Notes: generated by a model not told the origin, from the letters alone. A stretch of DNA of 64,000 nt from Streptomyces sp. AC1-42W (GCF_003248355.1 NZ_QKWY01000002.1:1-64000), one strand, 5' to 3'; positions 9,042-16,765 are shown, numbered from the stretch's first letter. Numbers and translations are program-made.

Positions 9042-9134
9042 CATCGCACCTGAGGTGGGGTGGGCCCGTCGGAAAATGGGAGGTGCAACAGGGTCTTACT
9101 GCGGTAGGCGGGCCAGGCCCGCTACCCTCGGGCT

Positions 9135-9548
9135 ATGAAGCTGCCCAAGGATTCCGACACCCCGCCGTACCGTCTGGTCGCCGAGGAGCTGCGGCGGCAG
9201 ATCCGGTCCGGCCGACTCAAGCCGGGAGAGCGGGTTCCTTCGTCTCGCGACCTAGAGGCGACGTACGAGATCGCCAACATGACCGCGCGTTCCGCCCTGC
9301 GCATCCTGCGCGACGAAGGACTCATCAACACCATGCCGGGCCGGGGCAATTTCGTCGCCGATCCCCTACCGGAGGCCGACCCGAAGGCCGGCACTCCCGA
9401 GGCGGCGAGCGGCGGGCAGATGCCCACGCCGGAATATGTCGAACTGTCCGAACGCCTGGATGCCATAAATGCCAGGCTGGACACCCTGTTCCAGGTCTTC
9501 GGGCAGCTCGGTGGCATCACCGAGGCGAAGAACCCGCCGAAGAAGTAG
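9135..9548 (+). CDS. GntR-family repressor (KorSA-like)
   Basis: 137 residues. The N-terminal winged helix-turn-helix is canonical for GntR: PPYRLVAEELRRQIRSGRLK, PGERVPSSRDLEATYEIANM, TARSALRILRDEGLI and the wing PGRGNFV. The C-terminal part (YVELSERLDAINARLDTLFQ) looks like a short coiled coil for dimerisation instead of the usual ligand-binding domain. The pSAM2 KorSA repressor has the same size and place, controlling element replication and transfer. A TACCCT hexamer ends only seven bases before the ATG and no ribosome-binding site is visible, so the mRNA may be leaderless. It converges on the next minus-strand gene with a 32-base overlap. Confidence 0.85.
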   Translation: MKLPKDSDTPPYRLVAEELRRQIRSGRLKPGERVPSSRDLEATYEIANMTARSALRILRDEGLINTMPGRGNFVADPLPEADPKAGTPEAASGGQMPTPEYVELSERLDAINARLDTLFQVFGQLGGITEAKNPPKK

Positions 9549-9918
9549 CGCGAGCGTTTTCGAGCATCCGGCGCGTCAGATCTTCGAGTCGCGCCACCTT
9601 GTCTTCGACTTCCTTGAGCTTCGCCGCTATCAGCTCTGCCTCGCGCTCGTTCATTTCCACCCGTTCGTTGTCGCGCCGTTGTTGCGTGTCGAGTTCAGCC
9701 AACCGCCGGGGGCTTGCCCGAAGGCTTGCCCAGCGATGATCCACCGGCGGATCAGGGCTTGCCCGTGCCGTAAGGCATGCCGTCACCGCGGTTGTTGAGC
9801 CAGGTCTACCGGCCGAACCGGACAGGTTCGAGAGCCATGGCCCAGCGCTCCCGCCGGGCGGGCAGAAACCTTCCTTCGCGTCCCGCCTCACGGGACGGCG
9901 CCCCTTCTGTGCGCTCAT
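9517..9918 (-). CDS. Hypothetical protein with C-terminal coiled coil
   Basis: Up to 133 residues from ATG 9916-9918. The last third is a clear charged heptad region: EMNEREAELIAAKLKEVEDK, then VARLEDLTRRMLENA. The first half (MSAQKGRRPVRRDAKEGF and a Gly/Ser/Pro-rich stretch) is less convincing, and a shorter start at MNEREAEL is possible. No domain is recognised. The 3' end overlaps the GntR gene tail by 32 bases. The coiled coil suggests self-association or pairing with another element protein. Confidence 0.5.
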   Translation of the reverse strand: MSAQKGRRPVRRDAKEGFCPPGGSAGPWLSNLSGSAGRPGSTTAVTACLTARASPDPPVDHRWASLRASPRRLAELDTQQRRDNERVEMNEREAELIAAKLKEVEDKVARLEDLTRRMLENARATSSAGSSPR

Positions 9919-10441
9919 GCTGCTTGTCCTTCCAGTCGTCCGGGCAGTGCATCAAGGGTCTGGAGAAGCGCCGGTTTGACTAACCGGCGATCGTCGGCTA
10001 TGTTCCGCCGCCCCGATTTCAGGGATCGCCTATAGAGGTCGGTTTTCCGGGGTGTGTGTGACCCTGATCAAATGTGACGCCGGTCACTTCCGCCCCCTTC
10101 CGCGCCTGACATCTTCGGACCCTCCGGCGTGCGCGACAGCGGATCATCGAGAGCGGACACCACCGCCGCGACGAGTCGCCCCCTGCACTTGGAACAGGTG
10201 CGGAAGAACCCCGTCGGTGTGACACCGCCCCCTCGTGACCTGGCTCACATATCGCCAGATAAGCCGTCGACTTTTCCACAGCCCCACCATGCAACGGTTC
10301 GCCTGTGGATACTTTTCTGCGATCCCGCGAACAGACCGTCATGAAACAGGCTGATCATGCGGTGAGTTGGGCGAGACATGGCAAAACAGCCCACTCCCTA
10401 CCGGCCGGAGCCGCCGAAGGGGTGAGCTGTCCAAAGTTTCT
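9919..10441. other. Non-coding AICE region with DnaA-box-like inverted pair
   Basis: No convincing long gene. At 10272-10280 TTTTCCACA and at 10304-10312 TGTGGATAC (reverse GTATCCACA) form an inverted pair resembling the Streptomyces DnaA box TTGTCCACA with one or two mismatches each. A weak 41-codon frame, 10341-10466 (MKQADHAVSWARHGKTAHS), has no ribosome-binding site and is not called. A replication or regulatory role is possible but unproven. Confidence 0.4.
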
Positions 10442-10711
10442 TTACTGGATCAAGGCGGCCCGCTGACGCGGGCCGCGCGGCGCGGCGGCCCCAGGCCGCC
10501 GCCGGCTCCATGTCTCCGCCACCGCCCGCGACGGCCCCCGCCCGCTCGCGCCGCAAAAGCCCGAGAAGCGGGCAGCCAGACCCGTGAAGAACCCCGCCAG
10601 CCGCCCCACGACGAGCACGGCCAGCAGGAGCGGGATGCATGCCAAGTCCGCACCGGTCACCGCGGATTGCCGTTCATCCAGCCGTGCGCCGGGCAGCCGG
10701 CCCTTGCCCAT
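10442..10711 (-). CDS. Possible small membrane protein
   Basis: 89 codons beginning MGKGRLPGARLDERQ. It has one strong hydrophobic segment (CIPLLLAVLVVGRLAGFFTG) followed by a basic Arg/Pro-rich tail. Small single-pass proteins occur in AICE spread operons. However, no ribosome-binding site is seen and the tail composition could arise from high-GC non-coding DNA, so this is a tentative call. Confidence 0.35.
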   Translation of the reverse strand: MGKGRLPGARLDERQSAVTGADLACIPLLLAVLVVGRLAGFFTGLAARFSGFCGASGRGPSRAVAETWSRRRPGAAAPRGPRQRAALIQ

Positions 10712-10887
10712 TCGTCAGGCGAGGCCGGCGGCAGCGCTCAGGCCGGGACGGGGTCGAGGCCGTGACGGATTGGGGAAGCGTGGCTGGGGCCGGTGGGTGG
10801 TTGCTGGAGACACACGTGGCGGGTGATCGGTCGGCGCACCCGCCGTCGTGGCTGACTTTCTGTGGCTGAGGTCGCCAACGGCCCAAG

Positions 10888-12231
10888 TCAGATGGCCAGG
10901 GAAGGCGGGGCGACCGTTCGTGCGCGGTCGTAGAGGTCCTTCGCGGTCGTGTTCTTCAGGTGCGGCCGGAGGAGGCCGAACATGGTTCTGACGCGGTCGT
11001 CGGCTCGGCCGGACTGCACCATGGGGTAGTCGTCGAGCGCCTGGTGCCAGGTGTCGCAGGCCGCTTCCAGGTGGCCGACCTCCAGTTGCCGTTCGGCCAG
11101 CATGGCGCGGTGTCGGACGCGCGCGCGGCGGTAGACGCTGTAGCGCACCTTGTCGGACTGCTGCATGGCCTCGATGGCGCCGGAGACGTCGCCGAGTTCG
11201 TAACGAACCTGGCTGATGTGGTAGTTGAGCGACGCCGGGTCGTACGAGCCGAACGCCTTGCCGCGCGACTCGGCACGGTCCATGGCGGTCTCGGCCTCCC
11301 GGATGTACCGCAGCGCCCGAGTCCGATCGCCGGTCTGCGCGGCGGCGTGTGCTTGCTGGCCGGCGAGGAAGGCAAGCATGCGAGGCCCGGCCTTCGGGGA
11401 GGCCGCTGCTGCGGCGTCTGCCAGCTCCATGGCCTTTCCCCCGTGACGGAGATCGATCGCCTGGACGCTCATGCCGCGCAGAGTCGTGCAGTAGGTCAGG
11501 TGGTCCTCGGCGGCGCCCGCCAGTTCCAGTGCCTTGACGTAGTAGCGCTGCGCGAGGCCGTGCAGCCCCTCGTCCACGGCCATGTAGCCGGTCAGGTACA
11601 GCAGGTCCGAGGCCGCGGACAGCATGGCCTTCCGCACGTCGTCGGGGGCGTCGGCGCGCAGGTAGGACGCCACGGTGTTCACCATGAACGAGGCCGCCAT
11701 GGGGCGCGCGTGGCGACCGCCGAACTGGTCGTCCAGTTCCGAGACGCGCTCGGTCATGGCGACGACCATGCCCACTTCGTTCATGCCGATCCGGCGGGCG
11801 CGGCCGGACTGGACCGCTTCGGCACGGCCGATGACATCCGGCCACCCGGGAATCGTGAGGGCGACAGAGAACAGGCCGGCCCCCAGGACACTGCGGCGCG
11901 ATGGGTCCATGTCCTGCCTCCCGAGGTCGATCAGCCCCTCCACGGTATCCGCGGCTGTCGAGGAGGAGTGATCGCGGGGAACAGGCAGACCGGCCTCAGC
12001 GTGCGTCACGGGCCGCCCCAGACGCCGAGAGAGGGCTTCCAGGACACACACCCGCACGGCCCCGCGCGGCACGGTGCCGCCCAGCCAATGGCTCACCGCC
12101 GACTCGTCGTATCGCAGGGGCGTGCCCAGCTCGGTGCCCACGCGGTTCACCGCCCGCGCGAACTGGCGATAGGTCCAGCGACTCTCGGCGAGCAGGCGCC
12201 CGAGCGCCCCGTTCGGTTCACGCGTGGCCAT
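10888..12231 (-). CDS. XRE-type regulator with TPR-like C-terminal domain
   Basis: 447 residues. The N-terminus is a helix-turn-helix (LAESRWTYRQFARAVNRVG, then YDESAVSHWLGGTVPRG). A hydrophobic stretch around residue 120 (GAGLFSVALTIPGWPDV) links it to a long helical region with TPR-like repeats, for example LTYCTTLRGMSVQAIDL, QQAHAAAQTGDRTRALRYI and LNYHISQVRYELGDVSGAI. Such Streptomyces regulators control neighbouring specialised-metabolite or developmental genes, often sensing a peptide or partner protein through the repeats. It is divergent from the small-peptide operon that begins 150 bases away at 12381, so it is the likely operon regulator. Confidence 0.8.
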   Translation of the reverse strand: MATREPNGALGRLLAESRWTYRQFARAVNRVGTELGTPLRYDESAVSHWLGGTVPRGAVRVCVLEALSRRLGRPVTHAEAGLPVPRDHSSSTAADTVEGLIDLGRQDMDPSRRSVLGAGLFSVALTIPGWPDVIGRAEAVQSGRARRIGMNEVGMVVAMTERVSELDDQFGGRHARPMAASFMVNTVASYLRADAPDDVRKAMLSAASDLLYLTGYMAVDEGLHGLAQRYYVKALELAGAAEDHLTYCTTLRGMSVQAIDLRHGGKAMELADAAAAASPKAGPRMLAFLAGQQAHAAAQTGDRTRALRYIREAETAMDRAESRGKAFGSYDPASLNYHISQVRYELGDVSGAIEAMQQSDKVRYSVYRRARVRHRAMLAERQLEVGHLEAACDTWHQALDDYPMVQSGRADDRVRTMFGLLRPHLKNTTAKDLYDRARTVAPPSLAI

Positions 12232-12380
12232 GCCCTCAACTCCCCGTGCCCTTGCGAACTTTCAAGGCTTTGAAGTCCCGGCGCTGCTGCAACGGTACCG
12301 CTGTGCGTGGCCACGCGGTTGCGTAGAGGCAGCAGGGAACGGCGAGACCTCGCCGCAGCCATCGTCTGAGGGACTGAGGG

Positions 12381-12608
12381 ATGAAAAGCGAAGCGCGGGC
12401 CCGACTGGCCCAGTTGACCGAAGAGCGGGGCGCGGACGGGGTGCTGAGGATCGACACCTACGAGGGCGCGGACCCGCCGCCGGGCTCGAACCTGTTCCCG
12501 CCGTGTGAGTGCCCGCAGCACAGCCGTCCCGAGCCTCAGGACGCCGCGGCCGAGATGAGCGCCGCCGTGCGCAGGGCGAACGAGCGCAGTCGCGGAGAGC
12601 GTCTGTGA
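12381..12608 (+). CDS. Small conserved protein, first gene of the peptide operon
   Basis: 75 residues, starting MKSEARARLAQLTEERG after a GAGGG-rich ribosome-binding site. It is soluble and acidic in the middle, with a distinctive NLFPPCECPQH motif (Cys-Glu-Cys with a nearby His), followed by a helical C-terminus (AAEMSAAVRRANERSRGERL). The CxC...H cluster could bind metal, which is inference. Its stop overlaps the start of the next small gene (GTGA), so they are coupled. No family recognised. Confidence 0.65.
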   Translation: MKSEARARLAQLTEERGADGVLRIDTYEGADPPPGSNLFPPCECPQHSRPEPQDAAAEMSAAVRRANERSRGERL

Positions 12609-12718
12609 GGCGGTTAGTCGCAGTCGTCGGCCGTTACGCCGGACTGCTGCTGATCATCACCATCTCTGCATCGAGCGGCTTCGTCCTGGGAGTGGCCGCC
12701 GCCTCCACCCCCACCTGA
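12605..12718 (+). CDS. Very small single-pass membrane protein, 37 residues
   Basis: Starts at GTG 12605-12607 overlapping the previous stop. The sequence is basic then hydrophobic: MRRLVAVVGRYAGLLLIITI followed by SASSGFVLGVAAASTPT. This is one transmembrane helix or an uncleaved signal. It sits two genes before the modification enzymes. It could be an immunity, anchoring or export helper for the peptide product, or a second small peptide. Confidence 0.55.
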   Translation: MRRLVAVVGRYAGLLLIITISASSGFVLGVAAASTPT

Positions 12719-12783
12719 CTTCTCCCTGCCACATACAACCCCACGTGTGGCGAGGGAGGGCCTACCGCCGGAAGCGGTGGGTA

Positions 12784-12826
12784 CCCGTCCGGCCGCCTTC
12801 TTCGTAAGGGCCGGCAGCCGGACGGG
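12784..12826 (+). promoter_or_regulatory. Leader hairpin upstream of the candidate precursor gene
   Basis: CCCGTCCGGC (12784-12793) pairs perfectly with GCCGGACGGG (12817-12826). It lies 55 bases before the precursor ATG in an otherwise gene-free 163-bp stretch. It may stabilise a separate precursor transcript or terminate the two upstream small genes. Confidence 0.5.
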
Positions 12827-12881
12827 ATCAACTCCGCAGCATCAGCCGCGGGGTCCGTTTCAACCGTAAGAGGAGAACACG

Positions 12882-13001
12882 ATGAACGTGGACGAGCTGT
12901 TCACCGGCGACCTGATCACCGGCGTCCCGGCCGTCGAGGCCACGCTGCTCGACAAGATGCCCGGCGGTGGCGACAACAACGGCGACCACTGCTCCAAGTG
13001 A
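12882..13001 (+). CDS. Candidate RiPP precursor peptide, 39 residues
   Basis: Not found by length-limited gene calling. ATG 12882 follows a strong AAGAGGAG site with six-base spacing. The peptide reads MNVDELFTGDLITGVPAVEA then TLLDKMPGGGDNNGDHCSK. The first part is an acidic, hydrophobic leader-like helix. KMPGGG resembles a leader-peptide cleavage region, and the last nine residues (DNNGDHCSK) form a hydrophilic candidate core rich in Asp/Asn with a single Cys. An asparagine-synthetase-like enzyme and a methyltransferase follow at once, and a GC-rich hairpin separates this gene from them, as in many RiPP operons where the precursor is made in excess. The product class is not one I recognise. 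The leader/core boundary is inference. Confidence 0.65.
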   Translation: MNVDELFTGDLITGVPAVEATLLDKMPGGGDNNGDHCSK

Positions 13002-13017
13002 TCCAGGGCTGGCGCCA

Positions 13018-13051
13018 GGCGGGGCGGGGTCGTTCGCGGCCCCGCCCCGCC
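13018..13051 (+). terminator. Strong hairpin between precursor and enzyme genes (attenuator-like)
   Basis: GGCGGGGCGGGG (13018-13029) pairs perfectly with CCCCGCCCCGCC (13040-13051) around a 10-base loop. It starts 17 bases after the precursor stop and ends 23 bases before the enzyme ATG. There is no U tract, so partial readthrough is expected, giving more precursor than enzyme message. Confidence 0.65.
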
Positions 13052-13074
13052 GCATGACTTCGGAAAGGGACGAC

Positions 13075-14547
13075 ATGCTGTCGATGCGTCTGCGCCTGGC
13101 CGATCTCCAGGAGCCCCGATGGAGGCCGGAAGGAGGTCGCTGGGTCAACGGCGAAAGCTGGATCGAGCCCGCGAACGTGTCCACGCTGGTCATGGAGGCC
13201 CGCGACGACCAGGCGCCATATGTGCGGATGAGGGTGAAGGAGTGCAAGCGGGGCGAGGCCGACTTCGTCGAGGTCGTCATGACGGCCGGGGAAGTCCGTC
13301 TCACGGCGGGCGTCTTCGGCACGGCTCCGCTGTATCTGATGGAGAAGTCCGGCGAGCTGTACGCGTCATGGGACGTGGCAGCACTGGGGCCGCATCTATC
13401 GGCTGACCGCCTGGCGCCGCGTGTCGTGGCGCGGACGCTGACCAGGCAGCATCGCTACACCTCCGAGACGTTGTTCGAGGGCGTCTACCGCCTCACTGAG
13501 CGGGCGTCCGCCACGTTCACCGCCGCCGGACTCGGCATCCACTACCCGGAGCCCGCCGAACACGTCCTGTCGCCGCGCACGCTGCGTCCCGGTGTCGATC
13601 CACTCGCCATGCTCGACGAGTTGCTGACCGACGTGATCCGCGAAGCGCCGAGCGCTACGGGGTGCGTGGGCGTCGAACTGTCGGGCGGCGCGGACTCCGG
13701 GAACGTCGCCCTGGCCGTGAAGGCAGCGCGCTTCGCGCAGGTGCACAGCTTCGGCTTACTGGTCGGGGGAAGCATCGGCAGGCAGCAGCGCGAGCGCCGC
13801 CAGGCGTACGCGGATCACTGCAGCTTCCGAGACGTGGCCATTCCCGCCGTGCAGCACCCGCCGTTCTGCCCCGGTGGCGTGCGCGCTCTGCGCCGACCAC
13901 ATGATCCGGCGGGGGCGTTCTACCAGGAAGCCTTCGACGTCGTACGCGAGCAGGCCGCCGCTCGACGGTGCGAGGTGATGTTCACCGGCAGTGGAGGGGA
14001 CGAGGTGAACGCCCACCACTCCAGGACGGATGCGGAACTGCCGACGCCGGAACCCGTTCCGTGGCTCGGGCCGAAGGCGGTTCGGGCCCTGGCCGAGGTG
14101 AACGAGCACCTGGCGCCCATTCCCGTCCTGCCGGTGCCGACCCTGATGGCGTTCGGGATGCACAATCCCGGCTTTCTGCGGGCCGGCGTCTGGCCGGTGA
14201 GCCCGCTCGTGCACCCGCGGATCGTCCGGTTCATGGAGCAGCTGCCGCACGAGTACAAGCGAGGCAAGGCGCTGTTCCGTGAGCGGATCAGGCGGGCGGG
14301 ACTGCCGGACTCGGTGGCGTCGCCGGCCGAACCGGAGAACTTCCTGGCCGTCCTGGAGAAGGGGCTGCGCTCCTACGGCTTGCCCGTACTGGACGACATG
14401 CTGAAGGAGTCCGTCCTGGTCGATCTCGGCTACGTTGACGGCAAGGCACTCGCTCAGGCCCGCAAGGACGCCGACGCCGCTCCGACCGTCCCCGATCTGC
14501 TGTGCGATGTCCTCGCGCTTGAGGTCGGACTGCGGAGCCTGATGTGA
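13075..14547 (+). CDS. Asparagine synthetase / lasso-cyclase-like ATP-dependent ligase
   Basis: 490 residues from ATG 13075, chosen because GGAAAGGGA lies at 13062-13070; an upstream ATG at 13054 has no such site. The N-terminal glutaminase-like domain lacks the catalytic Cys at position 2, as in lasso-peptide cyclases and beta-lactam synthetases that do not use glutamine. The ATP-pyrophosphatase half has the signature GVELSGGADSGNVAL and a second conserved motif MFTGSGGDE. Such enzymes adenylate a carboxylate and join it to an amine. Next to a 39-residue peptide gene, the likely role is intramolecular amide formation or side-chain amidation on that peptide. Lasso partners (RRE protein and leader protease) are not present in the window, so this is not a standard lasso cluster. 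It overlaps the methyltransferase start by four bases. Confidence 0.82.
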   Translation: MLSMRLRLADLQEPRWRPEGGRWVNGESWIEPANVSTLVMEARDDQAPYVRMRVKECKRGEADFVEVVMTAGEVRLTAGVFGTAPLYLMEKSGELYASWDVAALGPHLSADRLAPRVVARTLTRQHRYTSETLFEGVYRLTERASATFTAAGLGIHYPEPAEHVLSPRTLRPGVDPLAMLDELLTDVIREAPSATGCVGVELSGGADSGNVALAVKAARFAQVHSFGLLVGGSIGRQQRERRQAYADHCSFRDVAIPAVQHPPFCPGGVRALRRPHDPAGAFYQEAFDVVREQAAARRCEVMFTGSGGDEVNAHHSRTDAELPTPEPVPWLGPKAVRALAEVNEHLAPIPVLPVPTLMAFGMHNPGFLRAGVWPVSPLVHPRIVRFMEQLPHEYKRGKALFRERIRRAGLPDSVASPAEPENFLAVLEKGLRSYGLPVLDDMLKESVLVDLGYVDGKALAQARKDADAAPTVPDLLCDVLALEVGLRSLM

Positions 14548-15287
14548 CCGGCTACGACACGGAAGCGGAACCAGTGGAAGCGACGAACCTCCTCTACCGG
14601 GACCCGGCCCTGTACGACGTGATCCAGTCCGACAGCACCGGTGCCGGGATGTGTCAGACCCTGATCGAGACGCACCGGCCGGACGCCCGGACGCTGGTCG
14701 ACTTCGGATGCGGCACCGGAAGGGATCTGGAGATCCTGGCCAAGCGCTTCGAGTGCATCGGCTTGGACCTTCAGCCCGGCATGGTCGACTACGCCCGCCA
14801 GGCCCGGCCGGAGCTGGACATCCGCATCGGAGACATGCGCACCGCGCGACTCCGGCGGTGCATGGACGTGGTGACCTGCATGGGCAACACCCTCGCCTAC
14901 GTCCACGACAACAACGAGATCACCCAGGTCTTCGCTACGTTCGCAGCCCACGCCAGACAAGGCAGCCTGCTCATCCTGTGCTCCCCCGTCGCACCCATCA
15001 CGGGGACCGAACTGATGACCGCCACGGTCGACACCCCGAGCGGCCCGGCGACCGTCACGATCCGCCACGAGTGGGACCTGCGAACGCAGATCAACACCAT
15101 GCGCCGGCACTGGGCACTCCCCTCAGGGGACGAGGCCCAGGACGAGATCCGCAGACGCGTCATCTTCCCGCGCGAACTCGAACAGTACGCGCAGCGCGTC
15201 GGCTTCGGGATCCTGGACATGACCGACAGCTCCAGAGGCAGCACCCTCACCGGTCCGACCGCGTACACGGTGGCCCGGTACACCTGA
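14544..15287 (+). CDS. Class I SAM-dependent methyltransferase
   Basis: 247 residues from GTG 14544, overlapping the previous stop (GTGA), so it is translationally coupled to the cyclase-like gene. Rossmann-fold SAM motif I is LVDFGCGTGRDLEIL. Motif II acidic residues are in FECIGLDLQPGMVDYAR, and motif IV-like DVVTCMGNTLAYV follows. The C-terminal part (ELEQYAQRVGFGILDM) is typical of small-molecule or peptide methyltransferases. The substrate is not evident. Context suggests methylation of the peptide made from 12882-13001, for example a Cys thiol, a carboxylate or an amide. Confidence 0.85.
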   Translation: MTGYDTEAEPVEATNLLYRDPALYDVIQSDSTGAGMCQTLIETHRPDARTLVDFGCGTGRDLEILAKRFECIGLDLQPGMVDYARQARPELDIRIGDMRTARLRRCMDVVTCMGNTLAYVHDNNEITQVFATFAAHARQGSLLILCSPVAPITGTELMTATVDTPSGPATVTIRHEWDLRTQINTMRRHWALPSGDEAQDEIRRRVIFPRELEQYAQRVGFGILDMTDSSRGSTLTGPTAYTVARYT

Positions 15288-15470
15288 CAGCCAGGGTGCC
15301 GCTGGGCCAGGTGTGGACCGACAGAGGTCGTGAGGGCTCTCAGGGCAGGGAACGAGCAGGTCAGGAGCGCCGGACTGCCAAGCGTTCCCCACGCGCGCGA
15401 CACTCATCCCGCGCATGTACCGCCTCCTGATGCGAGAAGATCCCACGCCCCGAGTGAGGAGTGCGAGTCT

Positions 15471-16646
15471 GTGAGCATGGACCTCGAAGAACTACTGCGC
15501 GCCATGGACCGTACGGCGGCCAACCTGAGAAAAATGGACAGCGTGTGGGAGCGTGCAAAGCCGTTCATCCCATCCGGCCCGCAACGCGGCTCAGATGTCC
15601 AGTACGACGCCCTTCGGGCGGCCTGGGCGGATTTGCTCCCCGGGCTCCCGCGAATTGATGGCTGGACCATCACTGAGCCGCTCCCGGACATCGACGAAAT
15701 GGGCCAAGCCTTCATCGACTACCTCGACATCGGCGAGCACCCCACCGCCGTACATGCTGCCGGGGAGAAGCCCGGAGCGGATCTCGCCGCCTATCGATAC
15801 CGCCTGGACCGGGCTCGCCGACGTGCGGCACGGAGTCGACTGGAGCAACTCGTCTCGACAGTCGACGCAGCGCTCCCCCTCGCTTTGGGAGACACAGCGC
15901 GAGACGCCGTTGAACGCCTGGAAAACGAACAGACCGAAGAGGTCGAGACTGCGATCGGGGAAATCGCAAGGCTCCTGGGCGAAGACGCCGAAAGCATTGA
16001 TCGCTGGTGGGATCTGCAGCGGCACATGCGCTTCAGCCAGGGGCACGACTGGCAGGACATCGTTGAATTCGACTGGCCAGCTGTACGTGCCGGCATCGAG
16101 GCCAAGTCTCTCGGCGACAGCGATCCGCTACCGGTCCCGGACATCGATCTCGGACAGGCGGCGTCGGGCAACCTCACAGGGGCGGCCACGTTGGCGCTTC
16201 GTTGGGAGTTGCTGAACGACGACGGGTTCGAACGGCTCCTCTACGATCTACTGCGAGACATCCCGGAGCACCAGAACGTCGAGTGGCTGATGCAAACCCG
16301 TGCCCCCGACCGAGGGCGTGACCTTTCCATGGACCGGGTTCTTCGAGACGGTTCCGGTGGCGTCCGCACCGAGCGTGTCATCGTTCAGGCCAAGCACTGG
16401 CGCAGCCGCTCGGTCAACGCGGCCGCCGTTAGCGAGACGGCAACGGCAGGAAAGCTATGGGGACCCCCGCTCGTGCGAGGGATTGTCATCGCTACCAGCG
16501 GCAGATTTACTGCTGATGCGGTGTCCTGGGCGGAGCGGCACAACTCGGAGGGCACCGCGCCCTACATCGAACTCTGGCCTGACAGCAGACTGGAGACCCT
16601 CCTCGCGCAGCGACCACACATCGCGGCTGCGCACGGCCTCAAATAG
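15471..16646 (+). CDS. Mrr-like PD-(D/E)xK restriction endonuclease family protein
   Basis: 391 residues from GTG 15471 (ATG at 15477 is also possible; GTGAGGAG lies about 10 bases before the GTG). The N-terminal 230 residues are helical and not recognised. The C-terminal ~150 residues match Mrr-type nucleases: DGFERLLYDLLRDIPEHQNV, catalytic Asp in PDRGRDLSMDRV, the QAK of VIVQAKHW, then VRGIVIATSGRFTADAVSWA and IELWPDSRLETLL. Such enzymes cut modified or foreign DNA, and mobile elements often carry them as defence or exclusion genes. It is the last gene before attR with its own 183-bp upstream gap, so it is probably separately transcribed cargo. Confidence 0.75.
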   Translation: MSMDLEELLRAMDRTAANLRKMDSVWERAKPFIPSGPQRGSDVQYDALRAAWADLLPGLPRIDGWTITEPLPDIDEMGQAFIDYLDIGEHPTAVHAAGEKPGADLAAYRYRLDRARRRAARSRLEQLVSTVDAALPLALGDTARDAVERLENEQTEEVETAIGEIARLLGEDAESIDRWWDLQRHMRFSQGHDWQDIVEFDWPAVRAGIEAKSLGDSDPLPVPDIDLGQAASGNLTGAATLALRWELLNDDGFERLLYDLLRDIPEHQNVEWLMQTRAPDRGRDLSMDRVLRDGSGGVRTERVIVQAKHWRSRSVNAAAVSETATAGKLWGPPLVRGIVIATSGRFTADAVSWAERHNSEGTAPYIELWPDSRLETLLAQRPHIAAAHGLK

Positions 16647-16765
16647 GTGCACGGCGCGCTGACGGCAGCCCTGACGGCAACGACGGCACACAAGGGCCAT
16701 TGATCACGACCATCAGCGGTCAGTTGGGAGGAGGGCGGAGCCCTCGCCCCACAGCCTGCCCGATC

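Noticed and set aside
10341..10466. 41-codon frame MKQADHAVSWARHGKTAHS
   Set aside because: No ribosome-binding site, no recognised motif and placement in a likely regulatory region. Kept only as a note.
10888..12231. The XRE/TPR gene as part of the AICE replication-control core
   Set aside because: The GntR gene beside tra already fills that role. This gene is divergent from, and close to, the peptide operon, which better explains its place.
12882..14547. Canonical lasso-peptide cluster
   Set aside because: No RRE (B1) or leader-protease (B2) gene is present and the peptide lacks the expected Gly1-to-Asp/Glu7-9 core after a Thr at -2, so only the cyclase-like enzyme is shared.
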